DNA of 64,000 bases, taken from positions 186,001-250,000 of the forward strand of contig JABAKE010000004.1 of NCBI GenBank assembly GCA_019779905.1. The letters run 5' to 3'. The notes beneath the pieces were generated by a model, which was given only the letters and a program-made list of their open reading frames with translations, was not told the DNA's origin and searched no databases. Each line of letters starts with the position of its first letter. Position 1 is the stretch's first letter. The stretch is from Modestobacter lapidis (GTDB lineage Bacteria; Actinomycetota; Actinomycetes; Mycobacteriales; Geodermatophilaceae). A program made the translations under genes and the position numbers. Shown one piece after another: positions 42,053 through 52,356 of this stretch.

Positions 42053-43378
42053 ATGTCTGTTTCCAGGAGGGCGAAGGCGATGTCCGGGGCGGCTCTCGCT
42101 GTCGCCGTGCTCACCGCCGGCTGCGGCGGCGGCGCCGACGCGAGCGACGAGCCCTACGACCCCGACGCACCCGTGACGCTGAGCATCGGGCTGTTCGGGA
42201 CCTTCGGCTACAAGGAGGCCGGCCTGTACCAGGAGTACATGGACCTCCACCCGAACGTGACGATCGAGGAGACCTCGATCGCGCAGTCCGCTCCGTACTA
42301 CAAGGCGCTGCAGACGCGGCTGGCAGCCGGCTCCGGGCTCGAGGACATCCAAGGCCTGGAGATCGGCTTCATCGCCGACATCGTCACCAACCACGCCGAC
42401 GCCTTCGCCGACTTCAGCCGGACGGACGACGCCGCCGAGGTCGAGCAGACGTTCTACGACTGGAAGTACGACCAGGCCACGACCGAGGACGGCCGGGTGC
42501 TGGGGCTGGGCACCGACGCCGGCCCGCAGGCGATGTGCTTCCGCAAGGATCTCTTCGCCCAGGCCGGGCTGCCCACCGACCGCGCGGAGCTCGGCCGGAT
42601 GTGGTCGGACTGGGACGGCTACCTCGATGTCGCCCGCCAGTACCAGGCCTCGCCCACCCGGCCGGCCGACAGCGCCTTCGTCGACAGCCCGGCCAGCATC
42701 TTCTCCTCGGCGGTGTACCAGGGCGACCTCGCCTACAACGACGAGGAGGGCAACCCGATCCCCGACTCCAGCGACGGCGTCGAGACCGCGTGGAGCCACG
42801 CCAGCGAGGCCGCCGCCGACGACCTCACCGCCGGGCTGGACCAGTTCAGCGACGAGTGGAACTCCGCTTTCGCCAACGGCGCGTTCGCCACGGTCGCCTG
42901 CCCGGCCTGGATGCTCGGCTACATCACCACCCAGCTCGGCGACGGCGGCGCCGGGCTGTGGGACGTCGCCCCGCTGCCCGGGCAGAGCGAGCAGGCCAGC
43001 AACTGGGGCGGCTCGTGGCTCGGTGTGCCGGCGGGCGGGGAGGACCAGGAGGCCGCGATGGCCCTGGTCGAGTGGCTGACCGCGCCCGAGCAGCAGATCA
43101 AGATGTTCACCCGCGAGGCGCACTTCCCCTCCAGCCCGGTGGCCGCCGAGGACCCGCAGGTGGCCGACGCCACCAGTGACTACTTCAGCGGTGCGCCCAT
43201 CGGCCGGCTGTTCGGTGAGTCGGCGGCCAACATCCGCCGGACGCCGATCGGCCCGTACGACACCCAGATCCAGGAGGCGTTCACCACGGCGCTGAGCGAC
43301 GTCGCCACCCGGGGCACCGCGCCCGATGCCGCCCTGGACGACGCCCTCAAGGCCGCCGGACAGGCCACCGGGGGCTGA
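42053..43378 (+). CDS. Sugar ABC transporter substrate-binding lipoprotein (CebE-like)
   Basis: A 441-residue extracellular binding protein with lipobox LTAGC (Cys24). The mature part is a cluster-B solute-binding protein (VTLSIGLFGTFGYKEAGLYQ, NWGGSWLGVPAGG) of the family that binds oligosaccharides. With the GH1 enzyme and the CebR-like regulator, cellobiose or another beta-glucoside is the likely ligand. ATG 42053 has AGGAGG five bases upstream. A stem-loop follows in the 149-bp gap before the permease genes. Confidence 0.88.
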   Translation: MSVSRRAKAMSGAALAVAVLTAGCGGGADASDEPYDPDAPVTLSIGLFGTFGYKEAGLYQEYMDLHPNVTIEETSIAQSAPYYKALQTRLAAGSGLEDIQGLEIGFIADIVTNHADAFADFSRTDDAAEVEQTFYDWKYDQATTEDGRVLGLGTDAGPQAMCFRKDLFAQAGLPTDRAELGRMWSDWDGYLDVARQYQASPTRPADSAFVDSPASIFSSAVYQGDLAYNDEEGNPIPDSSDGVETAWSHASEAAADDLTAGLDQFSDEWNSAFANGAFATVACPAWMLGYITTQLGDGGAGLWDVAPLPGQSEQASNWGGSWLGVPAGGEDQEAAMALVEWLTAPEQQIKMFTREAHFPSSPVAAEDPQVADATSDYFSGAPIGRLFGESAANIRRTPIGPYDTQIQEAFTTALSDVATRGTAPDAALDDALKAAGQATGG

Positions 43379-43419
43379 CCGCACCGCGGGGCAGGGCGCA
43401 CCGCCCCACCGCCGGACGG

Positions 43420-43452
43420 CGGCGCCCGGGATGACCTCCCTCCCGGGCGCCG
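43420..43452 (+). other. Intra-operon stem-loop between binding protein and permease
   Basis: CGGCGCCCGGG (43420-43430) and CCCGGGCGCCG (43442-43452) are perfect 11-bp arms with an 11-base loop. Such structures after a binding-protein gene often stabilise its mRNA or attenuate read-through, giving more binding protein than permease. Confidence 0.65.
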
Positions 43453-43527
43453 CACCGGCTCCACCCGCCGCGGACCGCTCCGCGACCACCGGCCCATCCC
43501 TCCCAGCGATCACGTCGAGGACGACGC

Positions 43528-44508
43528 ATGACCATCGCGAGCGACAGCCGGCCCCGGGCCGTGGCCCTCCAGCCACCGCCTCCCGCGGCCGCCCCACCCC
43601 CCGTTCGGCGCACGACCCGGCTCACCCGCAACCGCTGGGGGTACGCCTACGTCGCCCCCTTCTTCCTCGTGTTCGGCGCCTTCAGCCTCTTTCCGTTCCT
43701 CTACACCGCCTGGGTGTCCCTGCACCGCACGAGCCTGTCGAACATCGACGGCGGCACGTTCATCGGGCTGGAGAACTACCGCAACCTGCTGCAGAGCGAG
43801 TTCTTCTGGAACGCCGCCCGCAACACCCTGACCATCGGCGTCCTGGCCACCGTGCCCCAGCTGTGCATGGCCCTGGGCCTGGCGCACCTGCTCAACTACA
43901 AGCTCCGGCACCGGACGTTCTTCCGGACCGTGATGCTGATGCCCTACGCGACCAGCATCGCCGCGGCCACCCTCGTCTTCGCCCAGCTGTTCGGCCGTGA
44001 CTACGGGCTGATCAACACCGCCCTGGAGGCGGTCGGCCTCGAGCGCATCGACTGGGAGGGCGGCACCTGGAGCAGCCAGATCGCGATCGCGGTGATCGTC
44101 ACCTGGCGGTGGACCGGCTACAACGCGCTGATCTACCTGGCGGCGATGCAGTCGATCCCCGGCGAGCTCTACGAGGCCGCGGAGATCGACGGGGCCAGCC
44201 GGTGGAAGCAGTTCCTGCACGTGACGATCCCGTCGCTGCGCCCGACCATCCTGTTCACCGTCGTCATCTCGACGATCGGGGCGGTGCAGCTGTTCGGCGA
44301 GCCGCTGCTGTTCAGCGGCAACGGGACCACCTCGGGCGGCACGTCGGGTCAGTACCAGACCCTCGGCCTGCTGATGTACCAGCAGGGGTGGAGCAACTTC
44401 CACATCGGTCAGGCCGCCGCGACCGCGTGGGCCATGTTCATGATCATCCTGGTGATCGTGGGGGTCAACGCCGTCATCGGCCGGCTCCGCGCCCGGGCCG
44501 ACCGGTAG
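43528..44508 (+). CDS. Sugar ABC transporter permease (CebF/MalF type)
   Basis: A 326-residue membrane protein with six helices. The first spans about residues 38-60 (APFFLVFGAFSLFPFLYTAW). The cytoplasmic EAA loop reads YEAAEIDGASRWKQFLHVTIP, which docks with the ATPase. The N-terminus is Pro/Arg-rich. It pairs with the next gene's product to form the channel. ATG 43528. Confidence 0.92.
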   Translation: MTIASDSRPRAVALQPPPPAAAPPPVRRTTRLTRNRWGYAYVAPFFLVFGAFSLFPFLYTAWVSLHRTSLSNIDGGTFIGLENYRNLLQSEFFWNAARNTLTIGVLATVPQLCMALGLAHLLNYKLRHRTFFRTVMLMPYATSIAAATLVFAQLFGRDYGLINTALEAVGLERIDWEGGTWSSQIAIAVIVTWRWTGYNALIYLAAMQSIPGELYEAAEIDGASRWKQFLHVTIPSLRPTILFTVVISTIGAVQLFGEPLLFSGNGTTSGGTSGQYQTLGLLMYQQGWSNFHIGQAAATAWAMFMIILVIVGVNAVIGRLRARADR

Positions 44509-44517
44509 GAGACCGGC

Positions 44518-45435
44518 ATGACCACCATCGCGCTCCCCGGCACCGACAGCACCACCGCCACCCCGCAGGCCGCCCCACCCGTGCGCCGCTCCGGCGCGAA
44601 GGGCGGTACGGGCGGCAGGGCGGGCCGGGCCGGGCCGGTCACCTACACCCTGCTCACCCTGTCCGCGCTGGTCTCGATCTTCCCGCTGTACTGGACGATG
44701 GTCGCCGGCTCGCACACCAACGCCGAGATCGCCGCGACCCCGCCGCCGTTCCTGCCCGACGCCAGCCTGTTCGAGAACATCGGGGCGGCCCTGGAGCAGG
44801 CGCCGATCGGCCTGGCGATCCTCAACTCGGTCGTCGTGGCCGGCAGCATCACCGTCGGCACGGTGCTGTTCTGCACCCTGGCCGGGTTCGCCTTCGCCAA
44901 GCTGCGGTTCCGCGGCAAGGGCCTGCTGCTCTCGCTGGTGATCGGCACGATGATGGTGCCGACCCAGCTGGCGGTCATCCCGCTGTTCATGATGATCGCC
45001 GAGCTGCAGTGGGTGAACCAGTTGCAGGCCGTCGTCCTCCCCACGCTGGTCAGCGCGTTCGGCGTCTTCTTCATGCGCCAGTACCTGATCTCCGCGCTGC
45101 CCGACGAACTGCTGGAGGCCGGCCGCGTCGACGGCGCCTCCACCGCCCGGATCTTCTGGTCGATCGTCGTCCCGGTCGCCCGGCCGGCCATGGCGGTGCT
45201 GGCGATGCTGACCTTCCTGACCGCCTGGAACGACTTCTTCTGGCCGATCATCGCGCTGACCAACAGCAACCCCACGGTGCAGGTCGCACTCGCCGGCCTG
45301 GGCTCGGGGTACGTCCCGCAGCGCGCGGTGATCATGGCCGGCACGTTGCTGGGCACCCTGCCCGTCCTCATCGTCTTCGCCGTCCTGGGCAAGCAGATCG
45401 TCGGCGGGATCATGCAGGGCGCGGTCAAGGGATGA
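44518..45435 (+). CDS. Sugar ABC transporter permease (CebG/MalG type)
   Basis: A 305-residue permease with six helices. The EAA loop is LEAGRVDGASTARIFWSIVVP and the C-terminus ends in the short basic tail usual for MalG-type subunits. It is the partner of the preceding permease, with 9 bp between the genes. ATG 44518 has AGGAG upstream. Confidence 0.92.
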   Translation: MTTIALPGTDSTTATPQAAPPVRRSGAKGGTGGRAGRAGPVTYTLLTLSALVSIFPLYWTMVAGSHTNAEIAATPPPFLPDASLFENIGAALEQAPIGLAILNSVVVAGSITVGTVLFCTLAGFAFAKLRFRGKGLLLSLVIGTMMVPTQLAVIPLFMMIAELQWVNQLQAVVLPTLVSAFGVFFMRQYLISALPDELLEAGRVDGASTARIFWSIVVPVARPAMAVLAMLTFLTAWNDFFWPIIALTNSNPTVQVALAGLGSGYVPQRAVIMAGTLLGTLPVLIVFAVLGKQIVGGIMQGAVKG

Positions 45436-45491
45436 CGCCCCGCCCTGCCCTCCTCCCCTCCGCACTCCCGACCCGAAGAGGTGCCTGACCC

Positions 45492-46592
<1,101 letters not shown>

Positions 46593-46708
46593 AGAAGGAC
46601 CCCCCTGCCCCCCACCACTCGCACGCTCGCGGCGGGCCCCTGCAGGAGGGCCTGACCCTGCCCCCCACCACTCGCACGCTCGCGGCGGGCCCCTGCAGGA
46701 GGGCCTGA
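46593..46708 (+). repeat. 3'-end repeat family, two tandem copies after the ATPase gene
   Basis: Immediately after the stop codon comes AGAAGGACCCCCCTGCCCCC and then a 53-bp unit (46603-46655), repeated exactly at 46656-46708. Each unit reads CCCTGCCCCCCACCACTCGC, ACGCTCGCGGCGGGCCCCTG, CAGGAGGGCCTGA. The 5' TGC/CCCC block can pair with GCAGGAGGG. The unit closely matches the reverse complement of the sequence after recR. Confidence 0.9.
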
Positions 46709-46740
46709 CCCTGCCACCGACTCCGAGGAGCACCACTGTC

Positions 46741-48138
46741 ATGACCTCCACCGACGTCCGTCCGGCGACCGCCGCCGGGCTGCAGTTCCCGACCGGCTTC
46801 GTCTTCGGTGCCGCGACCGCCGCCTACCAGATCGAGGGCGCGGTCGACGTCGACGGCCGCGGCCCGTCCATCTGGGACACCTTCAGCCACACCCCGGGGA
46901 AGACCTTCGCCGGCCACACCGGCGACGTGGCGGTGGAGCACTACACCCGCTACCCCGAGGACGTCGCGCTGATGGGCGAGCTGGGACTGTCGGCCTACCG
47001 CTTCTCCGTCGCGTGGTCCCGGGTGCTGCCCGAGGGCGCCGGCCGGATCGAGCAGCGCGGCCTGGATTTCTACCGCCGGCTGGTCGACGAGCTGCTGTCC
47101 GCCGGCATCGACCCCTGGCTGACCCTCTACCACTGGGACCTGCCGCAGGCGCTGCAGGACCGCGGCGGCTGGACCGACCGGGACACCGCCGCGCGGTTCG
47201 CCGACTACGCCGCCGTCGTGCACGGGGCGCTGGGCGACCGGGTCGCCCACTGGTCGACCCTCAACGAGCCGATGTGCAGCGCGCTGCTCGGGCACATGGC
47301 CGGCCAGCACGCGCCCGGCCACCGCGACCCGGTCGAGGCCTCCCGCGCCACGCACCACCTGCTGCTCGGGCACGGGCTGGCCACCCGGGTGCTGCGCGAC
47401 GCCGGTGCCGACCACCTGGGCATCACGCTGAACTTCACGCCGATGTCACCGGCCACCGGCTCCCCCGCCGACGTCGACGCCGCCCGCCGGCTCGACGGCC
47501 AGCAGAACCGGATGTTCCTGGTGCCGATCGTCACCGGCGAGTACCCGGCCGACGTCGTCCGGGACCTGGCCGCGGCCGGTGCCCCGCTGCCCGTCGAGGA
47601 CGGCGACCTGGACGTCATCTCCACACCGGTCGACTGGCTGGGCGTCAACTACTACTTCCGCTCGACCGTGCGGGCCGTCGCCGAGCCCACCGGCAAAGCG
47701 ACCGCCTTCATCGGCGCCGAGCGGATCGACGACATCGACCCGGCGGGGCCGACCACCACGATGGGCTGGGGCATCTCCCCCGAGGGCTTCACCGACCTGA
47801 TGCTGCGGCTGCGCGACCTGGCGCCCGGCCTGCCGCTGTTCATCACCGAGAACGGCTCCGCCTGGCCCGACGAGGTCGGCGACGACGGCGCGGTGCACGA
47901 CCCCGAGCGCACCGACTACCTGCTGCGCCACCTCGCGGCGATGACCACGGCGATCGAGCAGGGCGCCGACGTCCGGGGGTACTTCGCCTGGTCGCTGCTG
48001 GACAACTACGAGTGGGCCCGCGGCTACGCACAGCGCTTCGGCCTGGTGCACGTCGACTACGGGACCCAGCGGCGCACGCCCAAGGACAGCGCCCGCGCGT
48101 ACGCCGACGTCATCCGGCGGCACCGCGGGTCCGTCTGA
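46741..48138 (+). CDS. GH1 beta-glucosidase
   Basis: A 465-residue glycoside hydrolase family 1 enzyme, intracellular (no signal peptide). The N-terminal FPTGFVFGAATAAYQIEGA signature, the acid/base Glu176 in TLNEP and the nucleophile Glu370 in ITENG are present. It should cleave imported cellobiose or other beta-glucosides to glucose, completing the pathway of the adjacent importer (as BglC does). ATG 46741, with GAGGAG upstream. The two repeat units separate it from the ATPase gene, so read-through may be reduced. Confidence 0.94.
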   Translation: MTSTDVRPATAAGLQFPTGFVFGAATAAYQIEGAVDVDGRGPSIWDTFSHTPGKTFAGHTGDVAVEHYTRYPEDVALMGELGLSAYRFSVAWSRVLPEGAGRIEQRGLDFYRRLVDELLSAGIDPWLTLYHWDLPQALQDRGGWTDRDTAARFADYAAVVHGALGDRVAHWSTLNEPMCSALLGHMAGQHAPGHRDPVEASRATHHLLLGHGLATRVLRDAGADHLGITLNFTPMSPATGSPADVDAARRLDGQQNRMFLVPIVTGEYPADVVRDLAAAGAPLPVEDGDLDVISTPVDWLGVNYYFRSTVRAVAEPTGKATAFIGAERIDDIDPAGPTTTMGWGISPEGFTDLMLRLRDLAPGLPLFITENGSAWPDEVGDDGAVHDPERTDYLLRHLAAMTTAIEQGADVRGYFAWSLLDNYEWARGYAQRFGLVHVDYGTQRRTPKDSARAYADVIRRHRGSV

Positions 48139-48212
48139 GACGGGGCGGAACGGCTGGGTCGGGCGGGACGGCCGGGGTTGCCCCGGCGCGGCGGAGCGAG
48201 CACGGTCCCGGT

Positions 48213-48839
48213 GTGGACGACGACCTCCGGTGGGACCTGGTGTCCGCCGAGCGCCGGGACGTGCTCGCCCTGCTGCAGGACCTGCAAATGCGCGAGTGGG
48301 ACACGCTCTCGCTGTGCGCCGGCTGGCGGGTGCGGGACGTGGTGGGTCACCTGACGATGGCCACCGACACGCCACTCAGCTCGGCGGTCATGGGCCTCGT
48401 CCGGGCCGGCTTCGACGTCGACCGGTTCCTCGCGCGGACGGCGGTGCAGCGGGGTTCGGCGCCGTTGACCACGCTGCTGTCCGGCTGGCGGCGGGCGGTC
48501 GACAGCCGCCGGACGCCACCCGGGGGCACGGCCGGCCAGATGCTGGTCGAGGTGGTCAGCCACGCGCAGGACATCCGCCGCCCCCTCGGGCGGCAGCGGC
48601 CGACGCCGCCGGAGCGGCTGCGCACCGCCCTGGACACCGCCGTCCGGCTCGGCGGCCCGTTCGGCAGCCGGCAACGCGCCGCGGGGCTGCACCTGGTGGC
48701 CCCCGAACTGGACTGGACCGCCGGCGACCCCGGCGATCCGGAGGTGCGCGGGCCGGGCGACGCGCTGCTGCTGGCGCTGCTCGGCCGGGCCGGCACGCTC
48801 GACGAGCTCGACGGCCCCGGGCTCGACCGGTGGCGGTGA
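48213..48839 (+). CDS. Maleylpyruvate-isomerase-family (mycothiol-dependent type, DinB-like) protein
   Basis: A 208-residue helical protein of the MDMPI_N/TIGR03083 type. LCAGWRVRDVVGHLTMATDT near residue 35 holds one metal-binding His, and VEVVSHAQDIRRPLG near residue 115 holds another. The DinB-like four-helix fold binds a divalent metal and mycothiol. The substrate is not predictable; most such paralogs are uncharacterised. GTG 48213 is chosen by frame and length, with no clear ribosome-binding site. Confidence 0.82.
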   Translation: MDDDLRWDLVSAERRDVLALLQDLQMREWDTLSLCAGWRVRDVVGHLTMATDTPLSSAVMGLVRAGFDVDRFLARTAVQRGSAPLTTLLSGWRRAVDSRRTPPGGTAGQMLVEVVSHAQDIRRPLGRQRPTPPERLRTALDTAVRLGGPFGSRQRAAGLHLVAPELDWTAGDPGDPEVRGPGDALLLALLGRAGTLDELDGPGLDRWR

Positions 48840-48865
48840 GGGGAGACAGCCATCGGACGGCGGCC

Positions 48866-48893
48866 TACAATGGCGTGGTAGTTGAGTACTCAA
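48866..48893 (+). promoter_or_regulatory. Promoter -10 and 12-bp palindromic operator upstream of pirin
   Basis: TACAAT (48866-48871) is a strong -10. Eleven bases on is the perfect palindrome TTGAGTACTCAA (48882-48893), placed over the expected transcription start. That is a position for repression by a dimeric regulator, probably MarR-type. No regulator gene is adjacent. Confidence 0.65.
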
Positions 48894-48909
48894 CCGAAAT
48901 GAGGCAGCC

Positions 48910-48963
48910 GTGACCGCCGAGGACCCCACCCTCCTCCCCCGCATCGTTCCGCCGGCGCCATGA
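48910..48963 (+). CDS. 17-residue upstream ORF overlapping the pirin start
   Basis: GTG at 48910 (GAGG five bases upstream) opens VTAEDPTLLPRIVPPAP and stops at TGA 48961-48963, which overlaps the pirin ATG at 48960 (ATGA). Translation of this short frame would deliver ribosomes to the pirin start, which lacks its own good ribosome-binding site. It may be a coupling or sensing leader; peptide function is unknown. Confidence 0.5.
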   Translation: MTAEDPTLLPRIVPPAP

Positions 48964-49937
48964 GCAACACCGACCGCCGGCCTGCCGCCCGCGAACTGGG
49001 CGGCCGGGCGCAGACGCCGGGCGGACCGGTGCTGGACCTGCTGCCGGGCAAGCAGGTGCTGCTCGGCGAGAGCACCGTCGTCCGCCGGCTGCTGCCCACG
49101 CTGGGACGGCGAATGGTGGGCGCCTGGGCGTTCGTCGACCACTACGGCCCCGACGACATCGCCACCGGGCCGGGCATGCAGGTGCCGCCGCACCCGCACA
49201 CCGGGCTGCAGACGGTGTCCTGGCTGCTCGAGGGCGAGGTGCAGCACCGCGACTCGGTGGGCAGCGACCTCCGGTTCGGCCCCGGCGAGCTGGCCCTGAT
49301 GACCGCCGGGCAGGGCATCGCGCACTCCGAGCAGTCCCCCGCCGGCCATCCGCGGTACCTGCACGGTGCCCAGCTGTGGGTCGTGCTGCCGGAGGCGGAC
49401 CGGTCCGTCCCGGCCGCCTTCGAGCACCACCCGACCCTGCCGGGGTTCACCTCCGACGGGTTGGCCGCGACCGTGCTGATGGGATCGTTCGGCGGCGCCG
49501 AGTCACCGGGCCGGGCGTACACGCCACTGATGGGCGCGGATCTGCACCTCACCGCCGGCGCCGACGTCGAGATCCCGCTCGAACCGGACTTCGAGTACGC
49601 GCTGCTGACCAGCTCCGGGGCCGCCAGGGTAGACGACACCCCGCTGACCCCGGGCGCGATGCTCTACCTCGGCACCGGCCGGCGGACGCTGCGGCTGCGC
49701 GCCGCGGAGGCCACCCGGCTGCTGCTGCTCGGCGGCGAGCCGTTCGAGGAGCGGATCGTGATGTGGTGGAACTTCGTCGGGCGCTCGGGCGAGGAGATCT
49801 CCGGGTTCGCCGAGCAGTGGGACGCCGAATCCCGGGGCGGTGACCGGTTCGGCGCCGTCGCCGGCTGGGACGACGTCCGGATGCCGGCGCCGCCGCTGCC
49901 GTCGATGCCGCTCAAGCCCCGCGGCCGGGTCCGCTGA
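48960..49937 (+). CDS. Pirin family protein
   Basis: A 325-residue bicupin. The N-terminal cupin carries the pirin metal site: HPHTGLQTVSW (two His), and GIAHSE followed by LHGAQLWVVLP. The C-terminal cupin is less conserved, ending EPFEERIVMWWNFVGRSGEEI. Pirins bind iron or nickel; some have quercetin 2,3-dioxygenase activity and others act as redox regulators. Its own promoter carries a palindromic operator. ATG 48960 overlaps the short upstream frame. Confidence 0.93.
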   Translation: MSNTDRRPAARELGGRAQTPGGPVLDLLPGKQVLLGESTVVRRLLPTLGRRMVGAWAFVDHYGPDDIATGPGMQVPPHPHTGLQTVSWLLEGEVQHRDSVGSDLRFGPGELALMTAGQGIAHSEQSPAGHPRYLHGAQLWVVLPEADRSVPAAFEHHPTLPGFTSDGLAATVLMGSFGGAESPGRAYTPLMGADLHLTAGADVEIPLEPDFEYALLTSSGAARVDDTPLTPGAMLYLGTGRRTLRLRAAEATRLLLLGGEPFEERIVMWWNFVGRSGEEISGFAEQWDAESRGGDRFGAVAGWDDVRMPAPPLPSMPLKPRGRVR

Positions 49938-49947
49938 CGTTCACCGT

Positions 49948-50026
49948 CCACCAAAATGGCCATTTTGGCGGCCGAGGCCGGGCACGTACCGCCCGCTCGG
50001 TCCCGCCAAAATGGCCATTTTGGTGG
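49948..50026. repeat. Nested palindrome between convergent pirin and isomerase genes
   Basis: Two 24-bp arms (49948-49971 and 50003-50026) are exact reverse complements. Each arm contains the 18-bp perfect palindrome CCAAAATGGCCATTTTGG (49951-49968 and 50006-50023). The 31-bp centre also has short complementary blocks (CCGAG/CTCGG). It is strikingly AT-rich for this genome. It starts 11 bp after the pirin stop and reaches 4 bp from the isomerase stop, so a bidirectional terminator is the simplest reading. Confidence 0.85.
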
Positions 50027-50029
50027 TCC

Positions 50030-51037
50030 TCAGTTGCCGGAGGAGAAGGCGGCGTCGAACGCTGCGGTCGGCGGGTCGAAGGCGAGCCGGCGGACGAACG
50101 CCAGCGCTTCGGGGGCGCCGACCAGCCGGTCCATCCCGGCGTCCTCCCACTCGATCGAGATCGGCCCGGCGTAGCCGATCGTGTTCAGCATCCGGAAGCA
50201 GGCCTCCCACGGGACGTCGCCGTGGCCGGTGGAGACGAAGTCCCAGCCGCGCCGCGGATCGGCCCACGGCAGGTGCGAGCCCATCCGGCCGTTGCGGCCG
50301 TTGCCCACCTGCTTCTTCGCGTCCTTGCAGTCGACGTGGTAGATCCGGTCCCGGAAGTCCCAGAGGAAGCCGACCGGGTCGAGGTCCTGCCAGACGAAGT
50401 GGCTGGGGTCCCAGTTCAGCCCGAAGGCCTCCCGGTGCCCGATCGCCTCCAGCGCGCGCACCGTCGTCCAGTAGTCGTAGGCGATCTCCGACGGGTGCAC
50501 CTCGTGCGCGAACCGCACCCCGACCTCGTCGAAGACGTCCAGGATCGGGTTCCAGCGGGCGGCGAAGTCGGCGTAGCCGTCGGAGATCATCGACTCGGGC
50601 ACCGGCGGGAACATCGCCACGGTCTTCCAGATCTTCGATCCGGTGAACCCGACGACGACGTCCACGCCGAGCTTCGCCGCCGCCCGCGCGGTCAGCTTCA
50701 TCTCCTCGGCCGCCCGCTGCCGCACGCCCTCGGGGTCGCCGTCGCCCCAGACCCGGGGATGGACCATCCCACGGTGCCGCTCGTCGATCGGGTCGTCGCA
50801 GACGGCCTGGCCGTTGAGGTGGTTGGAGATCGCGTACACCGACAGGCCGTGCTTCGCCAGCAGGGCCTTGCGGTCGGCGACGTAGGACTCGTCGTTCGCG
50901 GCGCGCTCGACGTCGAGGTGGTCGCCCCAGCAGGCGATCTCCAGGCCGTCGTACCCCCACTCGGAGGCCAGCCGGCACATCTCCTCGAACGGCAGGTCGG
51001 CCCACTGGCCGGTGAACAGGGTGACAGGGCGGGGCAT
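50030..51037 (-). CDS. Sugar phosphate isomerase/epimerase-like TIM-barrel protein
   Basis: A 335-residue AP-endonuclease-2/xylose-isomerase-like barrel (IolE/IolI superfamily). Likely metal ligands are the acidic and His residues in [37 protein letters not shown] and ISIEWED. It follows a Gfo/Idh/MocA dehydrogenase gene and an ABC transporter on the same strand, suggesting that it isomerises or dehydrates a keto-sugar or inositol-like intermediate. ATG 51037 has GAGGAGAA upstream and is preferred over an in-frame start 51 bp upstream. Exact substrate unknown. Confidence 0.87.
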   Translation of the reverse strand: MPRPVTLFTGQWADLPFEEMCRLASEWGYDGLEIACWGDHLDVERAANDESYVADRKALLAKHGLSVYAISNHLNGQAVCDDPIDERHRGMVHPRVWGDGDPEGVRQRAAEEMKLTARAAAKLGVDVVVGFTGSKIWKTVAMFPPVPESMISDGYADFAARWNPILDVFDEVGVRFAHEVHPSEIAYDYWTTVRALEAIGHREAFGLNWDPSHFVWQDLDPVGFLWDFRDRIYHVDCKDAKKQVGNGRNGRMGSHLPWADPRRGWDFVSTGHGDVPWEACFRMLNTIGYAGPISIEWEDAGMDRLVGAPEALAFVRRLAFDPPTAAFDAAFSSGN

Positions 51038-51058
51038 CAGTTCTCCTCGGTCGACCGC

Positions 51059-51099
51059 GCTTTTTCGGGATGAAGCACCGTGCTTCATCCCGAAAAAGC
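51059..51099. terminator. Perfect 20-bp-arm palindrome between two catabolic genes
   Basis: GCTTTTTCGGGATGAAGCAC (51059-51078), one base, then its exact reverse complement (51080-51099). It lies just past the stop of the dehydrogenase gene and upstream of the isomerase gene, both on the minus strand. The A/T runs at its ends make it the most E. coli-like terminator here. It could limit read-through to the isomerase gene. Confidence 0.75.
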
Positions 51100-51110
51100 A
51101 CGGTTGGGGG

Positions 51111-52292
51111 CTAGCTGGGGATGTCGGTCCAGGTGGAGCGGTCGGCCGCGCTGCGCTCGACGGCGTCGAGCACCCGCTGCACCTGCAGCCCGTCGGCGAA
51201 GGACGGGGCGGGCTGCTCGCCGGCGGCGAGGGCGGTGAGCAGGTCGACGACCTGGTGGGTGAAGCCGTGCTCGTAGCCGAGGCCGTGGCCGGCCGGCCAC
51301 CACGCGGCCACGTAGGGGTGCCCGGGCTCGGTGACGATGATCCGGCGGAACCCGGCGGTCTCGGCGGGCTCGGAGCCGTCGAAGAACTCCAGCACGTTCA
51401 TGTCCTCGAAGTCGAAGGCCAGGCTGCCGGCCGAGCCGTTGACCTCGATCCGGATGGCGTTCTTGCGGCCCAGCGCGAAGCGGGTGGCCTCGAAGGTGGC
51501 CACCGCCCCGCCGGTGAAGCGGCCGAGGAACACCGCGGCGTCGTCCACGGTGACCTCCCCCGTCTCGTCTCCGCCCACCCCGGACAGCTTCCCGGTGGCT
51601 GCCGGCAGCGGCCGCTGGTGCACGAACGTCTCCAGCAGCGCGCTCACCCCGGTGAGCCGCTCGCCGGTGATGAACTGGGTGAGGTCGACGATGTGCGCGC
51701 CGATGTCGCCCAGCGCCCCCGAGCCGGCCTTGTCCCGCTCCAGCCGCCAGGACATCGGCGCGGCCGGGTCGGCGATCCAGTCCTGCAGGTACTGGGCCCG
51801 CACGTGCCGGATCTGCCCGATCCGCCCCTCGGCGACCAGCCGCCGGGCGAGGGTGACCGCCGGCACCCGGCGGTAGGTGAAGCCGACCATGGCCATCACC
51901 CCCCGCGCGGCGGCCCGCTCGGCGGCGGCGGCCATGGCCTCGGCCTCGGCGACCGAGTTCGCCAGCGGCTTCTCGCACAGCACGTGCCTGCCCGCGTCCA
52001 AGGCGGCGATGGCGATCTCGGCGTGGGTGTGCCCGGGCGTGCAGACGTCGACCAGTGCGACGTCGTCCCGCTCCAGGACCCGCCGCCAGTCCGTCTCGGT
52101 GGCCGCCCAGCCCAGCCGATCGGCGGCGGCGGCCACCCCGGCTGCGTCCCGGCCGGCCAGCACCGCCATCCGCGGGTGCAGCGGCAGGTCGAAGAAGCGG
52201 GGCGCGGTGCGCCACGCGTGGCTGTGGGCGGCGCCCATGAAGGCGTACCCGATGAGGCCGATGCCCAGGGAAGGGCGGCCGGGGGATGTCAT
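51111..52292 (-). CDS. Gfo/Idh/MocA family NAD(P)-dependent sugar dehydrogenase
   Basis: A 393-residue oxidoreductase with an N-terminal Rossmann fold ([11 protein letters not shown]), the family's CEKPLANS motif (catalytic Lys) and the [14 protein letters not shown] motif (catalytic/structural Asp and His). It likely oxidises a ring hydroxyl of an imported sugar or polyol. ATG 52292 has GAGGAG upstream and lies 64 bp after the binding-protein gene, so it belongs to the ABC operon. Together with the TIM-barrel protein it forms a two-enzyme module typical of inositol- or 3-keto-sugar-type pathways. Confidence 0.92.
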   Translation of the reverse strand: MTSPGRPSLGIGLIGYAFMGAAHSHAWRTAPRFFDLPLHPRMAVLAGRDAAGVAAAADRLGWAATETDWRRVLERDDVALVDVCTPGHTHAEIAIAALDAGRHVLCEKPLANSVAEAEAMAAAAERAAARGVMAMVGFTYRRVPAVTLARRLVAEGRIGQIRHVRAQYLQDWIADPAAPMSWRLERDKAGSGALGDIGAHIVDLTQFITGERLTGVSALLETFVHQRPLPAATGKLSGVGGDETGEVTVDDAAVFLGRFTGGAVATFEATRFALGRKNAIRIEVNGSAGSLAFDFEDMNVLEFFDGSEPAETAGFRRIIVTEPGHPYVAAWWPAGHGLGYEHGFTHQVVDLLTALAAGEQPAPSFADGLQVQRVLDAVERSAADRSTWTDIPS

Positions 52293-52356
52293 GGGGGCTC
52301 CTCGGTGCGGCGGAGCCGCCGGGTGCGGGAACAGGGCACCCGGCGGCTCCGGTCGG

